Below are positions 27,483-35,800 of a DNA stretch of 64,000 bases, piece after piece. The first letter of the stretch is position 1; every line of letters starts with the position of its first letter. The translations under genes and the position numbers were made by a program. Origin of the DNA: Candidatus Nanopelagicales bacterium (GTDB taxonomy: Bacteria; Actinomycetota; Actinomycetes; S36-B12); the NCBI GenBank assembly GCA_018609125.1, contig JABAYF010000028.1, positions 62,001 to 126,000 of the forward strand. The letters are read 5' to 3'. The notes beneath the pieces are model-generated. The model was not told where the DNA came from, searched no databases, and was given only the letters and a program-made list of their open reading frames with translations.

Positions 27483-28778
27483 CTAGGACGGCAGGTGATC
27501 ATCGTTAGACGTTGCGGGAGTGCCTTGTCGGTACTCCCGCAACGTGTATGCGAGGCCGATTATGCACAGCAGCGCGGCGGCGATGGCGACAGCGGTGGCA
27601 ATTCCGGTGACCGTGCGGGGTAGTACAAGCACGGCGTTGACCCCAAGAGCGATGACTGCGATCCAAATTGCGAGCACTGCGCGTCGGTCATCCACGGCCA
27701 ATCGGGCCAGGAGCAGCACTTGGGCGAGAGCGAACAGTGCCCCAATCAGAGCGAAGAGCCATACGATGGGCACCAGGCTTTCGTACTGGGGTCCACCCAC
27801 GGCCGCTACAACCAATCCCGGGACGGCCGCAGTCGTCAGCACAATGACACTGCCGAGCCCGGCGACTGTGGCCAAGGTGATGATCAGCGTTCGGGACCGG
27901 CGAGCATCGGCCAGGCGCGGGAAAGCGATGATGCCCACGAACTGGGGGAGCCAGAAGGCGATCTTGATCACGATAGAGCCCACGCCGTAGTCGCCGGCCT
28001 GATCAGCCGGCAGCAGAGCACGAGCGAGGACGACGTCAATGTTGGTGAGGAGAAATAGCGCGAAGAGCGCATGGGTAGCGTGGGCTACCGGGTGCATCAA
28101 CGGACGAATCGGCCGGTGATCGGATGCGTGCAGCGGGGCCACAGCAATACGGCCGATGAAGGCGCCGCACACGCTGCCGACCATGATGCCAAACAGGGTT
28201 GCTGCGGCTGATGAACCGATGAGCGCTCCGACCACCCCGCCGATACCGCGTCCGAGGCCGACGCTGGCGTAGATGAGGGCGAGGCGGGCAAAGGATTCTC
28301 TGCCCTGGGCGACGCCCAATTGCGCGCCGATCCAGGTGAGGGGCGCCAGCGTGAGGGCTACCCACAACAGCGGCCACCAATTTGATAGATCGAGGAGCCA
28401 GGCCATGGCCGGTGTGATGGCGAGGGCGGCGAGGCAGATGGCCGCAGCGCTGGCGAGGCCTAGTCGCAAGCCTTGGGAGCCGATCGCTGCCTTCGTGGAG
28501 TCGCTGGCCACGATGAGCCTGGCGATGACTGCCTGCAGGCCCAGGGCAACCACATTGCCGATCAAGATAAGCCCCAGCATTGCAGCGACGATGCCGAACT
28601 CGTCGGGGCCGAGGGCGCGCGCAGCAACAACGTTCACCACGTAGGCCGCGATCTGGGCGATTCCCAAAGCCACAGCGACCAGCCCGGTCCCGTGCAGCAG
28701 GGACGAACGCATCAGGCGAGCAGCTCGACTGGCTAAGTCGGTGCCCGATTGCTCATCGTCTGCGCCCGTGGTTGTCAT
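27483..28778 (-). CDS. Polysaccharide/lipid flippase of the MATE-like (MOP) superfamily
   Basis: 431 residues with roughly 12 membrane segments, starting with a helix after LMRSSLLHGTGLVAVAL; the AARALGPDEFGIVAA box after the first helix is typical of Wzx/oligosaccharide flippases. The ATG at 28778 (MTTTGADDEQ) is chosen because upstream codons overlap the divergent gene that starts at 28801. Placed at the edge of an envelope glycan cluster, it probably moves a lipid-linked sugar or lipid across the membrane; MurJ identity is unlikely because murJ usually sits near the origin-proximal mviN locus and is larger. The 3' end contains a strong hairpin. Confidence 0.8.
   Translation of the reverse strand: MTTTGADDEQSGTDLASRAARLMRSSLLHGTGLVAVALGIAQIAAYVVNVVAARALGPDEFGIVAAMLGLILIGNVVALGLQAVIARLIVASDSTKAAIGSQGLRLGLASAAAICLAALAITPAMAWLLDLSNWWPLLWVALTLAPLTWIGAQLGVAQGRESFARLALIYASVGLGRGIGGVVGALIGSSAAATLFGIMVGSVCGAFIGRIAVAPLHASDHRPIRPLMHPVAHATHALFALFLLTNIDVVLARALLPADQAGDYGVGSIVIKIAFWLPQFVGIIAFPRLADARRSRTLIITLATVAGLGSVIVLTTAAVPGLVVAAVGGPQYESLVPIVWLFALIGALFALAQVLLLARLAVDDRRAVLAIWIAVIALGVNAVLVLPRTVTGIATAVAIAAALLCIIGLAYTLREYRQGTPATSNDDHLPS
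27509..27545. terminator. Long hairpin inside the flippase 3' coding end
   Basis: ACGTTGCGGGAGTGCC (27509-27524) pairs with GGTACTCCCGCAACGT (27530-27545) around the loop TTGTC: 16 pairs with a single G-U. It lies 50 bases after the convergent hydrolase stop and within the last ~20 codons of the flippase. No U-run follows on either strand, so it may be a factor-assisted terminator or mRNA 3'-end stabiliser. Confidence 0.6.
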
Positions 28779-28800
28779 GGGCCTGCCACGATAGTGGGCT

Positions 28801-30582
28801 ATGGCCACGCAAACAGCGAGAACAGGCGTGGGCCGCCGATTGCGGATGTGGTCGACCGGTCCCGGCCTGGTTGTGGGTTGGGCTGCCCTGTTGACGTTGG
28901 TTATCAGTTGGCCCATGCTGCGCAGCGGATATGTGCTCAGCTACGACATGGTGGCCGTCCCACGCCAATCGCTGCTGCCAGAGTTCTTTGGGTTCGGCGC
29001 GGGTCTGCCACGGGCCGTCCCTCAAGACGCCGTCTTCGCGTTGGTCACACAGGTGGTGGCCGGTGAATGGCTGCAAAAGCTCATGCTGCTGGCAATCTTG
29101 CTGCTGGCCGGTATCGGTGTAGGTCGCCTGCTCAGCGGGTTCGGTCGTCCGTGGCAGTTGATGGGCGTCACGCTGGCTATCTGGAACCCTTTCGTGGCCG
29201 AGCGCCTCGTCATCGGCCACTGGTCCCTCCTCCTGGCTTACTCGGTGCTGCCGTGGATGCTGGCGGCCCTGGTAAAAATCCGTTCTACGGATCGGGGGTA
29301 CATCGGGCTTATTTGGCTCGCCGCGACTGGCTCGCTCGTTCCCAGCGCAGGCATTCTCGTAACGCTATTGGTTACCGTGCCACTTCTGTGGCCGGCCGCC
29401 CACACGCCGTTTCTGCGCCGCATGCTGACAGTCCTGTGCATCTGGCTGCTCAATCTGCCCTGGGTGCTGCCAGCATTGATGCATCCAGACTCTGGTACGT
29501 CTGCCGCTGAGTCAGTAGCGGTTTTCTCGCTTCGGTCCCAGGGCCCGTGGGGCGAATTGGTGACCGCCCTGAGCCTCGGCGGAATCTGGAATAGCGAGGT
29601 GACCCTGGCGTCGCGCTCGTGGTGGACCGCTCCTGTGATCGGCCTTGTGCTGTGTGCGTTGGCTGCGATAGGGGCTCAGCGCTGGCTGCGCCGGGCTCAC
29701 GATGTCTCCATGGCATGGTTGTGGATCCTCAGTGGTATCGGCCTGTGCATCGCTTTGGCACCGGTGTGGTTCGGTTCAGCATGGACACAGGTCGTGGGCA
29801 GCGTTCCAGGCGCGGGCATTCTGCGGGATTCAAGCAAGTGGTTGATCTATCTGGCGATGGCGGTGGCCATCTGCGCACCTGTTGGAGTGCGATACCTAGT
29901 ACGGCGGTTAGAAGACCCCGCCACCCGTCGAGCGTTCGCAGTCCTGGTGATTATCGTTCCGATTGCGGCCATGCCGGACTTCGTCTGGGGGGCAACGGGT
30001 CGTCTTAGCGCCGTTCACTATCCAGCTCAGTGGACGCAGTTGCGAGAGGTCATGGCGGTGCAGTCGGCGCCGGGAGACGTCCTGGTTTTGCCCTGGTCGG
30101 CTTTTCGGCAGTATGAATTTAACGATCGGCGAACGGTTTTAGACCCGGCTCCGCGTTGGCTGCCGCGACCCTCGTTGGCGGTCAGTGATCTGGCGGTAGC
30201 AACAGATGATGGTGTGATCGTGCTACCCGGAGATAATCGTCGCGCCGGTGAAATTAGCGACTGGATCGCAACGGAGAGACCACTGAGCGGGCTCCCGCCA
30301 TCGCTGGGCATCGGCTGGGTCCTCGTCGAATCGGGTCAGCGGCCCGAGCCATCACCGGCATCACTGGTTGGTCTGCAGCAGACGTGGGCCGAGGGTGACC
30401 TGAGGCTTTATCGGGTGGATAGCGTGGCAACCACGATGACCCTGACGGCAGGTGAGCGGGTTGTCGTCGCCCTGGATGCCGTACTTTTTGGGGCGCTGTG
30501 GGTGGCCCTGGCCGCTGCAGGTGTCTTGCGTTGGCGGCGAAGCCACAGCAAGGGCCGTGATCCGGTGGTATCAAGCGGGTAG
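28801..30582 (+). CDS. Polytopic membrane protein, GT-C-like (Rv0226c-like by position)
   Basis: 593 residues with about 11-12 membrane segments in the first 420 residues and a soluble, extracytoplasmic region near 420-560 before a final membrane helix. The first external loop SGYVLSYDMVAVPRQ holds Asp in the place where GT-C glycosyltransferases keep their catalytic acid, and the general layout resembles the N-terminal part of AftD. Mycobacterium keeps a membrane protein of similar size (Rv0226c) beside the same methyltransferase/glycosyltransferase/acyltransferase neighbours. I infer a role in envelope glycan assembly; no specific reaction is supported. Divergent from the flippase, 22 bases apart. 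Confidence 0.65.
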   Translation: MATQTARTGVGRRLRMWSTGPGLVVGWAALLTLVISWPMLRSGYVLSYDMVAVPRQSLLPEFFGFGAGLPRAVPQDAVFALVTQVVAGEWLQKLMLLAILLLAGIGVGRLLSGFGRPWQLMGVTLAIWNPFVAERLVIGHWSLLLAYSVLPWMLAALVKIRSTDRGYIGLIWLAATGSLVPSAGILVTLLVTVPLLWPAAHTPFLRRMLTVLCIWLLNLPWVLPALMHPDSGTSAAESVAVFSLRSQGPWGELVTALSLGGIWNSEVTLASRSWWTAPVIGLVLCALAAIGAQRWLRRAHDVSMAWLWILSGIGLCIALAPVWFGSAWTQVVGSVPGAGILRDSSKWLIYLAMAVAICAPVGVRYLVRRLEDPATRRAFAVLVIIVPIAAMPDFVWGATGRLSAVHYPAQWTQLREVMAVQSAPGDVLVLPWSAFRQYEFNDRRTVLDPAPRWLPRPSLAVSDLAVATDDGVIVLPGDNRRAGEISDWIATERPLSGLPPSLGIGWVLVESGQRPEPSPASLVGLQQTWAEGDLRLYRVDSVATTMTLTAGERVVVALDAVLFGALWVALAAAGVLRWRRSHSKGRDPVVSSG

Positions 30583-30620
30583 TGTGGCCAGCGGCAAGCC
30601 CGGCGAAAAAATGCCAGAAT

Positions 30621-30653
30621 TTGACGCGCATGGCCGAAAAGGTTTGCTACTGT
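30621..30653 (+). promoter_or_regulatory. Possible promoter of the DUF2613 gene
   Basis: TTGACG (30621-30626) and an extended -10-like TGCTACTGT with TACTGT at 30648-30653. The 21-base spacer is too long for a standard promoter, so the -10 may act without the -35. Confidence 0.3.
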
Positions 30654-30703
30654 CAGCGACGGCAGACGGTTAATCGACCGGGCGGCCCACGATGGAGGTC
30701 ACC

Positions 30704-30844
30704 ATGAATTTGATCCTTGGTCCGATTATTGCTGCGGTTGTGGGGGCGATTGTCGCTGGTGGCGCCGCTTTTGGCATCGTTTCTTCGCAGACCGCCGTGC
30801 CATCCCCGGTTGATGCACCCTTCGTGGTCTACGGCACCAACTAG
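30704..30844 (+). CDS. 46-residue DUF2613-like membrane/secreted peptide
   Basis: Starts ATG at 30704 with GGAGG five bases upstream and ends TAG at 30844. The peptide begins MNLILGPIIAAVVGAIV, one Ala/Gly/Val-rich hydrophobic helix of about 28 residues, followed by a short hydrophilic tail ending VVYGTN. Size, composition and proximity to aftD fit the DUF2613 family, whose Mycobacterium member (Rv0236A) lies next to aftD. Function unknown; it may be a small partner of the membrane glycosyltransferases. Confidence 0.75.
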   Translation: MNLILGPIIAAVVGAIVAGGAAFGIVSSQTAVPSPVDAPFVVYGTN

Positions 30845-30862
30845 TTCTGGCCTTTCCCCCCG

Positions 30863-32005
30863 TTATTGCCCACGCAGGCGCAGGGCAGGCGTCTTGGCGT
30901 TGTGTGCTGCTGGCCCGATAGCCAATAAGATCTCTTCGAATTGATCCACGCTGGCATCCCAGGAGTAATTCCCAGCATGTAGGCGGGCAGCTGCGCCAAG
31001 TTGCTGCCTGCTGGTCGCGTCGGTGATGAGCCTGCCGATCGCCGCGATGAAATCGTCCCGGCCACCATCCACAAGCACGCCGGTTTCTCCATCGCGCACC
31101 GATTCGCAGACCCCACCGGCTGCCCGGTAAGCCACCGTGGGTACCCCACGGGCGGCGGCCTCCATGACCACCAGACCCCAGCCTTCTTTGAGTGAGGGGA
31201 GGGCCAAAATCCAGGCGCGCGCAAGTTCGGCCTGCTTGGCCTGCTCATCGATATGCCCGGTAAAGGTAATCCGGTCAGCCACCCCCATGTTCTGGGCATG
31301 GCGCTGCAACTGCGGCATCCACCATCCATCACCCACCACCGAAAGCGTGAGGTCGGGAAAGGCACCGCGAAGGGCTGCGACAGCATCAATGGCGTGTTCA
31401 ACCCTTTTGTGTGGGACCAGACGTCCAAGGACGACCAGATGTGGATGATCAGCCGGTTTCTGGATGGACGTCTCGTGGGTGCGTGTCCCGTTGGGCACCA
31501 CGCTGATGCGCTCGGGGCCGATGCCGAGCAGCGCTAGTTCGGACCTTGTCGCCTCGGACACGGTGATGTACCGACAGCGGCGGTACACCCGTGGTGCCAG
31601 TTTGGACTCCACCCACCAACCAAAGCGAGCTCGGATGGGGTCGTAAACGACCGGCCACTGCTCCCGATGGACATGGTGAACCAGGACGACCACGGGAACC
31701 TTGGTAGCCCACGGAGCAAGGAAGGGGATCCCGTTGTGCGTGTCTATCACCACGTCGGCGTGAGCAAAGTCTTTTTTCCGCAACGTGCGCCGAGCACGCT
31801 GGTAAACGCTGAGTTTGCCACCCTGACGAATAAAGGTGACCCCATCAATCGTTTCACGATCCGGTGCCTGATCGTGTGCCGCGCAGATGATGGTGACCTC
31901 ATGCCCCCGCTCAGCGAGTCCGCGGGCGATGGTTTCCAGGTAGACCTCAGATCCACCACCTTCTGGATTGGCCATGTCCCGCCAGTTCAGCCACACGATG
32001 CGCAT
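30863..32005 (-). CDS. GT4-family glycosyltransferase (Rv0225-like)
   Basis: Retaining GT-B glycosyltransferase, 380 residues. N-terminal half begins RIVWLNWRDMANPEGGGSEV (in two parts RIVWLNWRDM and NPEGGGSEVY), with the Gly-rich acceptor loop; the C-terminal half has GRLVPHKRVEHAI and the donor-binding EGWGLVVMEAAARGVP (Glu-x7-Glu). ATG 32005 is chosen because it matches the family start and a TAGGTT box lies 7 bases upstream. Divergent from the methyltransferase, as are Rv0224c and Rv0225 in Mycobacterium. Acts in the cytoplasm on an unknown lipid or sugar acceptor. Confidence 0.85.
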   Translation of the reverse strand: MRIVWLNWRDMANPEGGGSEVYLETIARGLAERGHEVTIICAAHDQAPDRETIDGVTFIRQGGKLSVYQRARRTLRKKDFAHADVVIDTHNGIPFLAPWATKVPVVVLVHHVHREQWPVVYDPIRARFGWWVESKLAPRVYRRCRYITVSEATRSELALLGIGPERISVVPNGTRTHETSIQKPADHPHLVVLGRLVPHKRVEHAIDAVAALRGAFPDLTLSVVGDGWWMPQLQRHAQNMGVADRITFTGHIDEQAKQAELARAWILALPSLKEGWGLVVMEAAARGVPTVAYRAAGGVCESVRDGETGVLVDGGRDDFIAAIGRLITDATSRQQLGAAARLHAGNYSWDASVDQFEEILLAIGPAAHNAKTPALRLRGQ

Positions 32006-32018
32006 GGGGCAAAACCTA
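32006..32018 (-). promoter_or_regulatory. Putative -10 box, leaderless glycosyltransferase mRNA
   Basis: Minus strand TAGGTT (32018-32013), seven bases, then ATG at 32005; no SD. Confidence 0.4.
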
Positions 32019-32066
32019 CTGGGCGGACTCATTGGGTTCAGCCAAATATTGATTGTCTTCCTGGGG

Positions 32067-32078
32067 TACCGTCAGCCG
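32067..32078 (+). promoter_or_regulatory. Putative -10 box, leaderless methyltransferase mRNA
   Basis: TACCGT (32067-32072), six bases, then GTG at 32079. No SD is present. Supports this start over upstream in-frame codons that overlap the divergent gene. Confidence 0.4.
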
Positions 32079-32855
32079 GTGGCGTCGGTTACGGGTCGAT
32101 CGGGTGGGCACGAATGGCGTCCAGACGTGTCCCGGGCAGCAGGGCTGTGGCGCGCATTCGGTCAGGAGCAGTCACATCCTGAAGTTTTCTACCGAGCATT
32201 GGCGCAAGATTCCGCCGCCCAGGTCCACTCCTATCACCCGCTCAATGGCGCGGTCATGGTCGATGTGGGCGGTGGCCCGGGCTTCTTCGAAGACGCCTTC
32301 ACCGAACGTGGAGCGACCTACATCGCCGTTGACGCCGATGCCGGCGAAATGCGATTGCACGGTCGAACTCCCGGCGGGCGTACCGTGCAAGCCAGCGGAA
32401 CCGAACTGCCCTTCCCCGCGGCAACATTCGACGTCACGTACTCATCAAATGTTGCCGAGCATGTGGCTGATCCGTGGCGCATGGCCGATGAAATGGTGCG
32501 TGTCACCAAACCGGGCGGCACCGTGGTGTTGTCCTACACACTGTGGTGGGGTCCCTGGGGCGGGCACGAAACAGCTCCATGGCACTACCTGGGCGGGCAT
32601 CGAGCTGCGCGCCGGTACCGGCGCGTGCGTGGTCACGATCCCAAAAATTATTTCGGCACCAGTCTTTTCCCGGTAACTGCGGCGGCGGGAATGCGGTGGG
32701 CCCGGCAACACCCGGATGTGGATCTCATCGCCGCCGTGCCTCGCTATCTGCCCGATTGGAGTCGCTGGATTCTGCGCGTGCCGCTGATCGGTGAAGTCTT
32801 CAGTTGGAACCTGCTCCTGGTCCTGCGTCGGCGTAATCCCAGGTCGCTGGAGTGA
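32079..32855 (+). CDS. SAM-dependent methyltransferase (Rv0224c/MtrP-like)
   Basis: Class I methyltransferase, 258 residues from GTG 32079. Motif I is VDVGGGPGFFEDAF; the acidic end of strand 2 is AVDADAGEM; the post-I region has GTELPFPAATFD and SSNVAEHVADPW, typical of the UbiE/Methyltransf_11 group. Similar proteins stand beside a GT4 gene in Mycobacterium (Rv0224c) and Corynebacterium, where the homologue MtrP is reported to support trehalose mycolate transport. Overlaps the GTG of aftD by four bases, so the two are probably cotranslated. The methylated substrate is unknown. Confidence 0.83.
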   Translation: MASVTGRSGGHEWRPDVSRAAGLWRAFGQEQSHPEVFYRALAQDSAAQVHSYHPLNGAVMVDVGGGPGFFEDAFTERGATYIAVDADAGEMRLHGRTPGGRTVQASGTELPFPAATFDVTYSSNVAEHVADPWRMADEMVRVTKPGGTVVLSYTLWWGPWGGHETAPWHYLGGHRAARRYRRVRGHDPKNYFGTSLFPVTAAAGMRWARQHPDVDLIAAVPRYLPDWSRWILRVPLIGEVFSWNLLLVLRRRNPRSLE

Positions 32856-35800
32856 GCGAAACAAACACGACGCGAGTTGTTTCAACGCCGGCCCCGGCCT
32901 CGCCGGAGCCATCTGGTGGTGCGAACGAGCAATTCCTGTCGCGGTGGCGATATGTGGCCGTAGCCCTGGGCCTGATCGCCCTGGCGTTCACCCAAAACCC
33001 CGGCCGAATCGCAGCGGATACGAAACTGGATCTTTTGGTTGATCCCGGCGGCCTGATGTCTCGGTCCTTCACGCTGTGGGAACCTTTGGGATTTTTCGGC
33101 CAGTTACAAAATCAGGGCTATGGCTACCTCTTCCCGATGGGTCCCTTTTTTTGGTTCTTTGATCTGCTTGGCATGCCCGGGTGGGTTGCTCAGCGCATGT
33201 GGTGGTCGGTGCTGCTCGTGGTCGCTTTTGCTGGCGCAGCCCGGGTCATTCAAGCGCTAGGCATTCCAACGTTCACGCCGGTCGCCATCGGTGCGTTGAG
33301 CTACGCGCTAGCCCCACGGATGATGACCGAACTCACGGTTCTTTCCGCCGAGGTGGTGCCCTTCGCCTTGGCGCCCTGGGTGCTGCTGCCACTCATCTAT
33401 CTCACCCGCGGTGGCTCGATTCGCCGCGCGGCTACCTTCAGCGGTCTGGCTGTGTTCGCTGTTGGGGGAGTCAACGCTGTTGCCACGATCGCGGTACTTC
33501 CCCTAGCGGCATGGTGGATTGTGTATCGCTTCACCGGGCGAGCCAGGTTGGTGCTGGGAGGTTGGTGGGTCGGTGCGGTGGCACTCGCCACCGCCTGGTG
33601 GGTAATTCCGCTACTGCTACTCGGTCGATATTCGCCGCCATTTCTGGACTGGATCGAGTCGGCATCGGTGACAACCGCGATCACCGCACCTGACACTGCA
33701 CTGCGCGGAACATCGGCGTGGGTGGCCTATGTGTCCGAACTTGGCGGTCCGGTGTGGCCGGCTGGGTGGGTGATGGTGACCACCCCACTGCTGATCGTGA
33801 TTTCTGGCATCACGGTTGTGGTCGGGGTCGTAGGGGTCGCCCTGCACCGCAATCCCTATCGGGTGTATTTACTCTCAGCGGTATTCGCCGGGCTTGTTCT
33901 GGTCACCATGGGACATCTTGGGCCACTGCAGGGTTTCGGATCAGACACGCTTCATTCCCTCCTGGACGCAGCGTTATCGCCGCTACGAAATACGCATAAA
34001 TTTGATCTGATTCTGCGACTTCCGCTGGCCATCGGGGTCGCGTACGCGATGCATCGGCTCATGCTGGCACGCGTTGGCTATCCCCGGTTAGCCAAGGTGG
34101 CCATCGTCGCTGTGTTGGTGCTGGTGGTCTCCGGTGCCACGGCCCTTGTCTCGGGCACCTCAACCCTCAACCGGTCCTTTGTCGAGATCCCCACCTATTG
34201 GCAGCAGGCCGCTACCTGGCTAGAGGATCGATCCGACTCGGGCCGGGCACTGGTGGTCCCCGGTGCATCGTTCGCTGTCTTTTCGTGGGGGCGCACCAAC
34301 GATGAACCACTGCAGGCGCTGGGTGGATCGCCATGGGTGGTGCGAGATGCCGTGCCATTGGCGAACGCCGGGGCAATTCGATATCTCGATGCGGTTAACG
34401 CCCAGATCGACAGTGGTCGTGATATTGCAGGCCTGAGCACAGCGTTAGCGCGTGCCGGCATCGAATGGGTGGTGCTGCGCAATGACATTGACGTACGTCA
34501 AACAGGCGTGCCCAGAACCGCTCGGGTCAGGCAGACACTCACCAGTTCACCGGGGCTTGCCCTGGTCACCAGCTTTGGGCCAATCGCCACCCTGCCCAAT
34601 AGTGACACCCTGGTCGTTGATCGCAGTTTGAGTAACGAGGTACCACCTATTGAAGTGTGGCGGGTATTACCTTCCCCAGCCCAGCCTGATCCGCGATTCG
34701 CGCTCCGGGCTGCCGAAGAGGTGTACGTCATGAGTGGGTCCAGTGAGGCACTCGCGGACCTCGCCGATACCGAACAACTCAAAGACCGGGTCATTGTTTT
34801 TGCTGGCGATGAGCAACCGCTTGTCGATCTGAACACACCGCCCACACTCCGTTTTGGGGTGACCGATTCCTTTCAGCGGTCGGTCGTCAACTTTGGCTTA
34901 TCCCGCGATAACCGCAGTGAAGTGCTCAGCGCCGACACGCCACTTCCTGTGAATCGTCCGGTCAACGACTATCTTCCGGTTGACCCTGCGGGTCGACAAT
35001 CGGTCGCCGAATACATCAACGGCACCGTCCAGGCCTCATCCTCTGCGTCCATGGGTAACAACGCCACCGTGTTGCATCGCGAAAACCAAGCTTGGTCAGC
35101 GATTGACGGCGATGACCAGACCTGGTGGGCGTCGGCAATCGTTGACTTTTCCAAGGACGAGGCACTGGGACAGTGGTGGCAGGCACAGTGGGCGGAGCCG
35201 GTATTTGTCGATGGAGTTGATATTCGGTTGCCGCCGAACGCTGCCGAGGAGGGTCAGTACACGATCACTGTCGGTACGGATGCGGGGGAGGCGGTATCGA
35301 CGATTCCCGCTGGTGCGGGGTGGACCCGACTGGCAACGGTCGCTGGGTTATCTAAGAGCCTGCGCATCACCCTGGATGGGGTTACCGGCACGGCCGTGCC
35401 TGCGCAGTTTGGACTTGCCGGTGTAGATCTACCCGTACCGATTGATCGTTTCGTGCGCACATCAGGAGTAGTAGATGGTGGTCCGATGGTCTTTCGGGCT
35501 GAGCAGGGCTCCCGGAGCGGATGTTTATCTGTGCGGGGACTGGTCACATGTGCGCCCGATTTGGCTCGATTTGGCGCGGAGCGTTCAGGTATTCGGCGAC
35601 TGGTTGATGTCGCTGCCCCCGGTGAATACCGCATTGCCATGACCTTGCGACCGCGCATCGGTGACGGCCTCAATCGACTCCTCGATGGAGCGGATATTGG
35701 TGACATCACGGCGCAGGCCTCGAGCACTCTCACCCTCGACCCAGGCGTTGCCGCCCGATCACTCGTTGACGGATCACAGGAAACGGCCTGGATCGCGGGT

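Noticed and set aside
28779-28916. Longer flippase start at 28916
   Set aside because: It would run antisense through the start of the divergent membrane protein at 28801; ATG 28778 gives a normal N-terminus.
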